From: Motiliproteus sediminis
Lineage (GTDB): Bacteria > Pseudomonadota > Gammaproteobacteria > Pseudomonadales > Balneatricaceae
Length of the DNA stretch: 64,000 bases
Assembly: GCF_017912535.1 (NCBI RefSeq)
Contig: NZ_JAERQK010000003.1
Location: 1 to 64,000 of the forward strand
Direction of reading: 5' to 3'
The notes under the pieces are model-generated. The model was not told the DNA's origin and did no database searches. It saw only the letters and a program-made list of their open reading frames with translations. The translations under genes and the position numbers were made by a program. This document shows positions 8,906-16,217 of this stretch, one piece after another (position 1 is the first letter of the stretch; the number at the start of each line of letters is the position of its first letter).

Positions 8906-9448
8906 GTGAGCGCCGATAGTGAATCAGCCCCCGGGCAGGGGCAGGATCTTGCCGCTGTGGCCAAGGAAGCGGGAGAGTTTGCCGATCGTTTTAACTCGGT
9001 ACTGCTGGGGGCGGTGGGGAACGATGGGTATCCGGTGATGGGATACGCACCCTGCGTGCGCGACGACCAGCGCCACTATTTTCTGCTGGTCAGTGATCTG
9101 GCCGCGCATACGGCCGCGTTGCTGCAGCAGCAACAGGCGGAGCTGTTGTGGATCGAAGAGGAGGTAAAGGCCCGCAATCCCTTTGCCCGGCGTCGGTTGA
9201 CGATGCGCTGTAAGGTGGCCGCGGTTAACCGTAGCAGCGGGTTGTATGAGCAGCGGCTAATCCAATTGCAGCAACGCTTTGGTGAAACCGTGGCGGTACT
9301 GCGCGGGTTGGCGGATTTCCGCCTGCTGCAGCTGACGCCGGTGGCCGGACGTTATGTTGTCGGTTTCGGGCGGGCGTATGCGATAGCCCCGCAGCAGGGG
9401 GGATGGCTGGCGAGCGGTCCCCTGCGCCCTGCGACTGATCCCGATTAG
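8906..9448 (+). CDS. HugZ-like / pyridoxamine-phosphate-oxidase-fold protein
   Basis: 180 residues with the split-barrel flavin/haem-binding fold of the HugZ and general-stress PNPOx-like families (LGAVGNDGYPVMGYAP, FLLVSDLAAHTAALL, RRRLTMRCKVAAV, ADFRLLQLTPVAGRYVVGFG). HugZ proteins help degrade or handle haem in the cytosol; the activity here is inferred. The start is GTG at 8906, chosen because AGGAGGAG lies 6 nt before it; an in-frame TTG at 8867 lacks such a site. The stop overlaps the stop of the convergent GIDE gene by 4 nt. The 200 nt upstream hold no other feature I can support. Confidence 0.82.
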   Translation: MSADSESAPGQGQDLAAVAKEAGEFADRFNSVLLGAVGNDGYPVMGYAPCVRDDQRHYFLLVSDLAAHTAALLQQQQAELLWIEEEVKARNPFARRRLTMRCKVAAVNRSSGLYEQRLIQLQQRFGETVAVLRGLADFRLLQLTPVAGRYVVGFGRAYAIAPQQGGWLASGPLRPATDPD

Positions 9449-10356
9449 AACAGGTAAAACAGGAATCCGGTCGCTGCTGCGGTCAACACCGCCATGCCGG
9501 TGCTGAACAGGCGAAAACGCTTGGCCAGGCGTTTTTGGCTATGGGTCGACAGGATAAAGGGATAGCGGCGGTCGGGCATGCGGCTGAGTACGTTGACCGC
9601 TGGTGTCTTGGCTAGTTTGTCCCGCTGTTTGTCCGCCTCGCGTTCCGCCGCCCGGCGGACGGCGTCCCACTCCTGCATATCGATTTTTCCGTCGCCATCG
9701 GCGTCAAACCGTTGTAGCAGCGCGTTGTAATCCTGCTTCCAGTGGCGGATGACTTCGCCAACCTGTTGTTGCGTGGTCGGCAGATTGCGGCCTCCGCCGA
9801 CTGTATGAAAATTGCCCAGCGCGTAGATGGTTTCGTGGGGCATGATCAGTTCTTCAATATAGCGGTAACGATCGTTGGTAAAGGTGGAGAAAAAACTGCT
9901 GTTGGTACTGAAAGCGGGAATGGCGTCGTGGCCATACCAGGTGCGCTTATGCTCGGTGATCACATCGGCGCTGTCGGGATCGACCACACAGGTGCCAGTG
10001 CCATCGTTGATCTGGAACCAGGCATCGCTGGTTCCCTGGCGTACGGTTTGCCAACTGCCTTTCTTACCCGATTCCCGATAGCGCTGGACTTTGTAGCGGT
10101 ACCAGACGCAGGAATACTGGGACAGTGGCGCCACCAGTTCGCCGGCCTCGCCACCGATGACCGGGCCGACCAGTTCCACATAGCCCTGGGCGGCCGAGCG
10201 AATTTTGGAGGTGGGGGTATCTTCAATAATCCGCGCGCGCTTTAGGTAGTAGAACGCCATAAACAGCAGCACCAGCGCCACAATGGCACTGATCACCATG
10301 GCTGCCGTCAGCTCGCCGCTACTGAGTGACGCCTTCCAAGATGCGAGAGCGTTCAT
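9445..10356 (-). CDS. GIDE/MULAN-type membrane protein with an EF-hand
   Basis: 303 residues. A membrane segment at about 17-39 is followed by a GIDE domain (PVIGGEAGELVAPLSQYSCVWYRYKVQRY, GTGTCVVDPDSAD), the fold found in mitochondrial MULAN and in bacterial partners of LemA. At about 210-225 there is a canonical EF-hand calcium loop (DADGDGKIDMQE), followed by a basic helix and a C-terminal hydrophobic segment. The start ATG overlaps the lemA stop (ATGA), so the two are translationally coupled. Bacterial function is unknown; a calcium-responsive membrane role is inference. Confidence 0.85.
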   Translation of the reverse strand: MNALASWKASLSSGELTAAMVISAIVALVLLFMAFYYLKRARIIEDTPTSKIRSAAQGYVELVGPVIGGEAGELVAPLSQYSCVWYRYKVQRYRESGKKGSWQTVRQGTSDAWFQINDGTGTCVVDPDSADVITEHKRTWYGHDAIPAFSTNSSFFSTFTNDRYRYIEELIMPHETIYALGNFHTVGGGRNLPTTQQQVGEVIRHWKQDYNALLQRFDADGDGKIDMQEWDAVRRAAEREADKQRDKLAKTPAVNVLSRMPDRRYPFILSTHSQKRLAKRFRLFSTGMAVLTAAATGFLFYLF

Positions 10357-10925
10357 GAAAACAGCGCTTTCATATCAACGTCTGCTTTCTCCGCTTCACT
10401 GAACTCCAGCAGGTCGGCTGCCCGGAAGCCCATTTTCCGGGCCACGATCACGTCCGGGAACTGTTCGATACGCACATTCAGCAGATTGACCGATTCGTTG
10501 TAAAACTCGCGGCGGTCGGCGATATCCTGCTCCAGCCCGGTGATGCGACTCTGCAGGTGCTGGAACGAGTCATTGGCTTTCAGGTCCGGGTAATCTTCGG
10601 CCAGTGCAAACAGGTTACCCAGACCGATTCGCAGCTGGGTTTCCGCTGCTCCCAATGCTTTCATGTCGGCGGACTGGCGGGCGTCAGACACTGCCGAACG
10701 CGCCTTGATGATCGCTTCCAGTGCGTCTTTCTCGTAGCCCATGTACTGCTTGCAGGTTTCCACCAGCTTGGGCAGTTCATCGTGCCGTTGCTTGAGCAGC
10801 ACGTCGATGTTGGCCCAAGCTTTGGAAACGTTATGCTTGAGCTGAACCAGCGCGTTGTAGATGGTGATGAAGTACACCACTACAACTGCAAGGGTGGCGA
10901 GAATCACCAGCGTAGAGATATCCAT
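10353..10925 (-). CDS. lemA: LemA family protein
   Basis: 190 residues. One N-terminal membrane segment (about 4-24) is followed by the conserved LemA helical domain (YNALVQLKHNVSKAWANIDVLLKQRHDELPKLV split over about residues 27-60, then YEKDALEAI, YPDLKAN, ITGLEQDIADRREFYNESVN). LemA proteins are membrane-anchored helical-bundle proteins of unknown role, often paired with GIDE or TPM-domain genes as here. Start at ATG 10925 with CGGAG about 7 nt upstream, rather than the ATG 33 nt further out. Confidence 0.92.
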   Translation of the reverse strand: MDISTLVILATLAVVVVYFITIYNALVQLKHNVSKAWANIDVLLKQRHDELPKLVETCKQYMGYEKDALEAIIKARSAVSDARQSADMKALGAAETQLRIGLGNLFALAEDYPDLKANDSFQHLQSRITGLEQDIADRREFYNESVNLLNVRIEQFPDVIVARKMGFRAADLLEFSEAEKADVDMKALFS

Positions 10926-11050
10926 GGGGCTGCTCCGTCGTCGTTCCGTGAAGGCCATAATCTAACCTGATGCGGGAACAGCATCCAGTGACACAGGTCA
11001 GGCCTGTGCTCGGAGCGGGGTTCAATGACGATGAAGGTGGATAGAAAAGC

Positions 11051-11134
11051 TGGTGGTGAGGGGTGGATTCGAACCACCGAAGCTCGCGCGTCAGATTTAC
11101 AGTCTGATCCCTTTGGCCACTCGGGAACCTCACC
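11051..11134 (-). tRNA. tRNA-Tyr (GTA)
   Basis: On the minus strand the gene begins GGTGAGG and ends CCTCACC plus discriminator A and an encoded CCA. The anticodon arm CAGACTGTAAATCTG presents GTA. It has a long variable arm as expected for a class II tRNA, and the T arm GGTTCGAATCC. The length, 84 nt, fits bacterial tRNA-Tyr. Confidence 0.95.
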
Positions 11135-11263
11135 GGGGGCGCCCATGGTAGAAAGGATGCCCACGGTTGTAAAGTGCCTCGACGGTGCCAACGTGGGCGA
11201 GATTGCTTTGTTGGCGCAAGCCCGCTTTACTGACAAGCCATCTTTCTGTTACTCGGAGCGTGC

Positions 11264-13417
11264 GTGACCCGTTGGCTTGACTCGTTACCTCAGCTCAAAG
11301 CGCTCACCATCTTCGGCCTGCTGGTACTGCTAACGCTGGCCGTCACCTGGCAGGTGGAGCGCTACCGCTATGACCGTGGTTTGCAGCAACTGCATCAAGC
11401 GGGTGAAAACCGACTGTTGTTTCATATCTCCGGGATGCGACGCAATCTCAATCGTACCCGTGCCATGCCGTTTGCGCTGGCCCAGAATCCCGACGTGATC
11501 CACCTGCTGGAGTCGCCGCAAACGGCAGATTCCAAACCCGTTGATCTGTTTTTGGAACAGATCAATCAAGTGGCAGCTACACGTCGCTGGGAGGTGCTTG
11601 ATCTGCAGGCGCGGATCGTCGCCAGCAGCGACTGGCGCGAACGGCGTAATGGACGAGAAGCATTTTACCCCGGCGCGCAGTTCTTCGAGCAGGCGATTCA
11701 GGGTGAACGCGGCGGCTATTTCGAGGCTCGGGGCGTAAATGGGCTGCCGATCTACCTGTTGTCGGCACCCATCTACGGTCGCGGCGGGCTGGCCGGCGTG
11801 GGGTTGGTGACCCTTGATCTGGGGCGGCTGGAGCAGAGTTGGACCGCCACCGACGAGACCGTGCTGGTCAGTGATCGCGACGCCTTGGTGTTTTTGACCA
11901 ATAGTGACGGCTGGCGCTATCACCTTCTCCCTCTTGAGGGGCGCAGCGTACGAATCGGTCCCGAGCGTCGCAGTGATCTGCGTGGCCATCGTCGCGAGTT
12001 GCAGGACGGCACCCGGGTGGTGCTGCTCGATAGCCCGGCAGGACCGACCTACCTGATGCAGTCGGTGTGGCTTGACGACCTTGAGTGGCAGGTGCACCTG
12101 CTGACTGACCTCGGCCCATTGTTGCGGAGTCAGCGCTCGCTGGTGCTATTTTGTCTGGGCGGTGGGCTGGCGTTCTGTCTGCTGGCTTTGTTACTGCGTG
12201 AACGGTTGCTGAAGAACCGCCTGCATGCGGAAGCGGACGCCTTGCGTCTGCGCAATGAGGCGCAGCAACGGGCGATCATCGGTAGCACTCAGGTCGGGCT
12301 GATCACCCTCGATCAGCGCGGTCGGGTACGGAGCATCAATCCGGAAGCGATGACCCAGTTCGGGGTGCATGGCAATCTGATTGAGGGTCGGCCGGTGACG
12401 GCGTTGCTGGCCACGGCCGATGGCCCGGAATCGCTGCGCAGCTTTTTCAATACTCTGGATGCAGACGACGCGCCGCGAGCGGTCAAGGCGGTTGAGGGGC
12501 GGGCGTTACGTGGTGACGGTAGCGAGTTTCCCGCGCTGCTGTCGATTAATCCCCTGGCCTGGGAGGATGGCGACGGGTACCTGGTCACGGTAGTCGATAT
12601 CAGCCGGCGCAAACGGGCTGAGCAGGCGCTACAACGTGCCAACGACGTGCTGGAACAGCGGGTTCAGGAGCGGACCGCGGCCTTGCGCGAAGCGCAGAAA
12701 GAGCTGATCCAGCAGAGTAAGCTGGCATCGCTCGGTACCATGTCGGCGGCGATTGCCCATGAACTCAATCAGCCGTTGACGGCGATTCAGACGTCGCTGT
12801 CCAGCACCCGCCTGCTGTTGCAGCGTGGTGCTGGCGAACAGGTCGAGCGCCAGCTGGAGCGGATCGCCGCGATGACCGAGCGGATGGCCACGATCAGTGG
12901 CCAGCTGAAAGTGTTCGCCCATAAGCGGGTTGACCGGTTTGAGGCGGTATCCGCGCGCAAGGTATTAAAGCAGGTACTGGAACTGATGCAGGAGCGGCTG
13001 CGCTCCGGGCGGGTTAGCGTGTTGTGGCAGGGTGAGGCTGATTTAACCCTCTATGCCGACGAGCCGCGGGTGGAGCAGGTGCTGGTCAACCTGGTCCGCA
13101 ACGCCCTGGATGCGATGGCGGACAACCCCGGTGGACAGTTGACGCTGCGGCTGGAAGGCACTGCTGGGCGGGGCCAGATTGCGATTTATGATCAGGGAGC
13201 GGGGCTCAGTGAGGAGGTACTGGAGCACCTGTTTGACCCTTTCTTTACCACCAAGGATGTGGGTGAGGGCCTGGGACTGGGGTTATCGATAAGTTACGGT
13301 ATCGTGCGCGACCTGGATGGTCAGATCCGGGCAGAAAACCACCCGCAGGGGGCCTGCTTCACTATCGATCTGCCGTTATATCCGGCGCAATCCGACTTGA
13401 ATGGGAGTGATCAATGA
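11264..13417 (+). CDS. DctB-like sensor histidine kinase
   Basis: 717 residues. Membrane segments at about 13-29 and 292-312 enclose a large periplasmic sensor region of the DctB type. Then come a PAS domain (about 335-445), a coiled linker ending ERTAALREAQKELIQQSKLASLG, the phosphorylated His in AHELNQPL (about residue 499), and a HATPase domain with NLVRNALDAM, DQGAGL and GEGLGLGLS boxes. It should sense a periplasmic organic acid and phosphorylate the DctD-like regulator, whose start codon overlaps its stop by ATGA. Start: GTG at 11264 with CGGAG 5 nt before it. The target promoter lies 1.6 kb downstream. Confidence 0.93.
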   Translation: MTRWLDSLPQLKALTIFGLLVLLTLAVTWQVERYRYDRGLQQLHQAGENRLLFHISGMRRNLNRTRAMPFALAQNPDVIHLLESPQTADSKPVDLFLEQINQVAATRRWEVLDLQARIVASSDWRERRNGREAFYPGAQFFEQAIQGERGGYFEARGVNGLPIYLLSAPIYGRGGLAGVGLVTLDLGRLEQSWTATDETVLVSDRDALVFLTNSDGWRYHLLPLEGRSVRIGPERRSDLRGHRRELQDGTRVVLLDSPAGPTYLMQSVWLDDLEWQVHLLTDLGPLLRSQRSLVLFCLGGGLAFCLLALLLRERLLKNRLHAEADALRLRNEAQQRAIIGSTQVGLITLDQRGRVRSINPEAMTQFGVHGNLIEGRPVTALLATADGPESLRSFFNTLDADDAPRAVKAVEGRALRGDGSEFPALLSINPLAWEDGDGYLVTVVDISRRKRAEQALQRANDVLEQRVQERTAALREAQKELIQQSKLASLGTMSAAIAHELNQPLTAIQTSLSSTRLLLQRGAGEQVERQLERIAAMTERMATISGQLKVFAHKRVDRFEAVSARKVLKQVLELMQERLRSGRVSVLWQGEADLTLYADEPRVEQVLVNLVRNALDAMADNPGGQLTLRLEGTAGRGQIAIYDQGAGLSEEVLEHLFDPFFTTKDVGEGLGLGLSISYGIVRDLDGQIRAENHPQGACFTIDLPLYPAQSDLNGSDQ

Positions 13418-14778
13418 TAACCGGGCGTGGCCATATTCTGCTGGTGGATGATGATGCGGAGGTCCGTGAGGCGGCCAGCGAATGGCTGCAGCTGGCGGGC
13501 TTTGAGGTGGAAGCCTTTGCCGACCCGCGGCAGATCCCGGAGCGGATCACTCCGGACTACCCGGGGATTCTGATCAGTGATGTGCGCATGCCGCACCTCG
13601 ACGGTCAGCAGTTGCTGCAGGCGGTGCTGGCCATAGCGCCGGAACTGCCGGTGATCCTGATCACCGGACACGGCAGCGTCGACATGGCAGTGGCGACATT
13701 GCGCGATGGTGCGTACGACTTTATTGAAAAACCCTACAACCCGGAGCGCCTGATCGAGCGGATAAACCGCGCGCTGGAGAAGCGCCGCTTGACCTTGGAA
13801 AACCTGCGGTTGCAGGCGCGCCTCAGTGCACGCGGCGGATTAGAGAACCGCTTGATCGGCGTGTCGCCGGCGATGGTGCGCCTGCGAGCCGATATCGAGC
13901 GTCTGGCCGCCATTGATGCCAACCTGATCATCCATGGAGAGACCGGTAGCGGTAAAGAGCTGGTGGCCACCTGCTTGCACCAGCTCAGCGATCGCCGCCG
14001 CCAGCCGTTTGTGCCACTCAATTGCGGCGCGATTCCCGAATCCCTGTTTGAGAGCGAGCTGTTTGGTCACGAAGCGGGCGCGTTTACCGGAGCCAGCAAG
14101 CGCCGCATCGGCAAGTACGAGTATGCCGACGGCGGCACCTTGTTTATGGACGAGATCGAAAGCATGCCGCTGAATCTGCAGGTGAAGGTATTGCGCACCC
14201 TGCAGGAGGGCGTCGTCGAACGGCTGGGGGATAATCGCGTCCACGCTGTTGATGTGCGGGTGCTGGCCGCAACCAAGATGGAGCTACGGGGTAACGACGC
14301 CTTTCGTCAGGACCTCTATTACCGCCTCAATCTGGGTGAGATCCGCATTCCCGCCCTACGTGAGCGGCGTGAGGATATTCCGCTGCTGTTTGATCACTGG
14401 GTTGCCGAGAGTGCCCGGGAACATCAGCGGGAGCCGCGCCGGCTGTCGGAATATGAGCGCCGCACGCTGGAGCGCTATCACTGGCCCGGCAACGTGCGCG
14501 AGTTACGCAACGTAGCGCTGCGTTACAGCCTCGATGCCGCTGCGGGCCTGAACGACCTGTTGGGGTTGGCTCCGCCGCCCAGCGCACCGGTGAACAACCT
14601 GACCGGCGCGTCGTTGTCCGATCAGCTGCAGGCGTTCGAAGTGCAGGTGATCAAAAGCTCGTTGCAGCGGCATCAGGGTAATGTGCAGGCGGTGCTGGAC
14701 GAGCTTGACCTGCCGCGCCGCACCCTGAATCAAAAGATGCAGAAGTACGGTATCCAGCGCGGCGACTTTACCGATTGA
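13414..14778 (+). CDS. DctD-like sigma-54-dependent response regulator
   Basis: 454 residues in the order receiver, AAA+, Fis-type helix-turn-helix. The phospho-acceptor is Asp about 56 ([11 protein letters not shown]) with the conserved Lys in FIEKPYNP. The AAA+ domain has Walker A GETGSGKE (about 175), the sigma-54 contact loop GAFTGA (about 222), and Walker [11 protein letters not shown]. The C-terminus ([24 protein letters not shown]) binds DNA. All residues needed for sigma-54 activation are present. A near-consensus sigma-54 promoter starts 260 nt after its stop, which identifies its likely target directly. Confidence 0.95.
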   Translation: MITGRGHILLVDDDAEVREAASEWLQLAGFEVEAFADPRQIPERITPDYPGILISDVRMPHLDGQQLLQAVLAIAPELPVILITGHGSVDMAVATLRDGAYDFIEKPYNPERLIERINRALEKRRLTLENLRLQARLSARGGLENRLIGVSPAMVRLRADIERLAAIDANLIIHGETGSGKELVATCLHQLSDRRRQPFVPLNCGAIPESLFESELFGHEAGAFTGASKRRIGKYEYADGGTLFMDEIESMPLNLQVKVLRTLQEGVVERLGDNRVHAVDVRVLAATKMELRGNDAFRQDLYYRLNLGEIRIPALRERREDIPLLFDHWVAESAREHQREPRRLSEYERRTLERYHWPGNVRELRNVALRYSLDAAAGLNDLLGLAPPPSAPVNNLTGASLSDQLQAFEVQVIKSSLQRHQGNVQAVLDELDLPRRTLNQKMQKYGIQRGDFTD

Positions 14779-14836
14779 CGCTTGGCGGTGCACGCCCCGG
14801 TGGCTGCGCACTCGCTCGCCGCCGGTGCTCCAAACA

Positions 14837-14942
14837 GGCAAAAAATCGCCGATGACCAGGGTGACAGGAGACGGAGCGGCGTTTGGGTGGCCTCGGTTGG
14901 GTGGTTTGGTAACAGCGGTGGGGCGATAAGCCATTTTTTGCC
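14837..14942 (+). repeat. Pair of inverted 10-bp sites upstream of a sigma-54 promoter
   Basis: GGCAAAAAAT at 14837-14846 and its exact complement ATTTTTTGCC at 14933-14942 lie about 224 and 129 nt before the expected start of the sigma-54 transcript. Each is near a CGCC/GGCG motif. The distance fits upstream activator sites for a DctD-type enhancer-binding protein. The 329-nt gap 14779-15107 otherwise holds only the promoter. Confidence 0.4.
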
Positions 14943-15038
14943 GATAGCTCCCGAGAACCTTCGGCATAATCTTGCGCATGGGGTGTGTAAGCTCTTTCCA
15001 GTTTTAATAAAAACAATCTCTTATCAGGTTTTTTAGTG

Positions 15039-15055
15039 TTGGCACCCGGCTTGCT
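15039..15055 (+). promoter_or_regulatory. Sigma-54 (RpoN) promoter of the TAXI TRAP operon
   Basis: The sequence TTGGCAC, five bases, then TTGCT matches the sigma-54 consensus at both the -24 (GG) and -12 (GC) elements with the required 10 nt between GG and GC. The start of transcription would be near 15066, about 40 nt before the TAXI receptor ATG. The DctD-like activator is encoded immediately upstream. Confidence 0.9.
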
Positions 15056-15107
15056 ATAGCTCTGATCAGTACGCCATAACAATAAAACTCGATACGAGGA
15101 TACTGAT

Positions 15108-16133
15108 ATGCAAGCAAGTAAGCGTCGTTTCATTAAAGGCCTGGGCCTGGCTCTCACTCTGGGCAGCGCCGCTGGGTTCAGCGTGCAACCTGCCATGGCC
15201 GACAGCTCCTATATTCTGGCAACCGCCTCCACCGGCGGTACTTACTACCCGGTGGGCGTTGCGCTGGCGACCCTGACCAAGGTCAAGCTGGAGCCCAAGG
15301 ACAAGATCAGCATGTCGGCCATCAGCTCCGCAGGTTCTGCGGAAAACGTCAAACTGTTGCGCGAGAACGAAGCGCAGCTGGCGATCATGCAGGGCCTTTA
15401 TGGCGCCTGGGCCTGGGACGGTGAAGGCGGTTTCAAAGAGAGTGGTCCGCAGAAAAAACTGCGTTCGGTCAGCATGCTGTGGCAAAACGTCGAACACTTC
15501 GCGGTGCGCAGCGAACTGGCGAAAACCGGCACTATCGATGACCTCAAGGGGTTGGACGGGCGTAAATTCTCCATCGGCAAGCGCAACTCCGGCACCGAAG
15601 GTTCGGGCCGTCAGATCATGAAAGGACTGGGCATCGACCCTGACAGCTTCGATCTGGCCTACATGGGCTACGGTCCCAGTGCCGATGCGTTGCAGAACGG
15701 TACGGTTGACGGCATGAATACCCCGGCCGGCGTGCCGGTCAGCGCTGTTACCCGTGCTTACGCGGCGCTCGGCGACAAGATGCGGGTGCTGGACTTTACC
15801 GATGAGCAGGTGGCACGTGCCAACGGCAAAATGAAGCTGTGGACCCGCTACGTGATCCCGGCCAACACCTATCCGGGACAGGCGCAGGCGATCAATACCA
15901 TCGCCCAGCCGAACTTCCTCGCCGTGCGTGACGATCTGCCGGAAGAGGATGTCTACAAAATCACCAAAACCATCTACGAGAATCTGCCGTTCCTCAACGG
16001 CATCCACAAAGCCACCAAAGCAATGAGCCTGCAAAAGGCAATTGATGGCCTGCCGGTACCGCTGCACCCTGGTGCGGCGCGTTTCTATCGTGAGCAGGGG
16101 ATGCAGATCCCGGCCCACCTGATCGTCGAGTAA
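15108..16133 (+). CDS. TAXI-family TRAP transporter solute receptor
   Basis: 341 residues. A signal peptide (about 1-28, ending PAMA, with KRRF near the start) sends it to the periplasm. The mature protein has the TAXI hallmarks: YILATASTGGTYYPVG, ISSAGSAENVKLLRENEAQLAI, KRNSGTEGSGRQI, and YMGYGPSADALQNGTVDG. It binds a small organic anion and delivers it to the fused permease encoded next. A GAGGAT Shine-Dalgarno lies before the ATG. Expression is expected from the sigma-54 promoter just upstream, under the DctBD-like pair. The ligand is not shown by sequence; downstream enzymes suggest a 2-hydroxyacid or dicarboxylate. Confidence 0.95.
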   Translation: MQASKRRFIKGLGLALTLGSAAGFSVQPAMADSSYILATASTGGTYYPVGVALATLTKVKLEPKDKISMSAISSAGSAENVKLLRENEAQLAIMQGLYGAWAWDGEGGFKESGPQKKLRSVSMLWQNVEHFAVRSELAKTGTIDDLKGLDGRKFSIGKRNSGTEGSGRQIMKGLGIDPDSFDLAYMGYGPSADALQNGTVDGMNTPAGVPVSAVTRAYAALGDKMRVLDFTDEQVARANGKMKLWTRYVIPANTYPGQAQAINTIAQPNFLAVRDDLPEEDVYKITKTIYENLPFLNGIHKATKAMSLQKAIDGLPVPLHPGAARFYREQGMQIPAHLIVE

Positions 16134-16155
16134 CTGCGCCGATCAACGCAGCCAT

Positions 16156-16182
16156 CCCCGCGTCCGCCAGGCGGACGCGGGG
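16156..16182 (+). other. Intercistronic GC-rich hairpin between receptor and permease
   Basis: A near-perfect palindrome of about 12-13 paired bases (CCCCGCGTCCGC with GCGGACGCGGGG) around a very short loop, with no T run. It lies 22 nt past the receptor stop and 35 nt before the permease start. Such structures commonly protect the upstream mRNA from 3' exonucleases, giving more receptor than permease; that role is inferred here. Confidence 0.6.
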
Positions 16183-16217
16183 CCATTCTGCCCAATCTGA
16201 CTCATGACGGTGGCATT

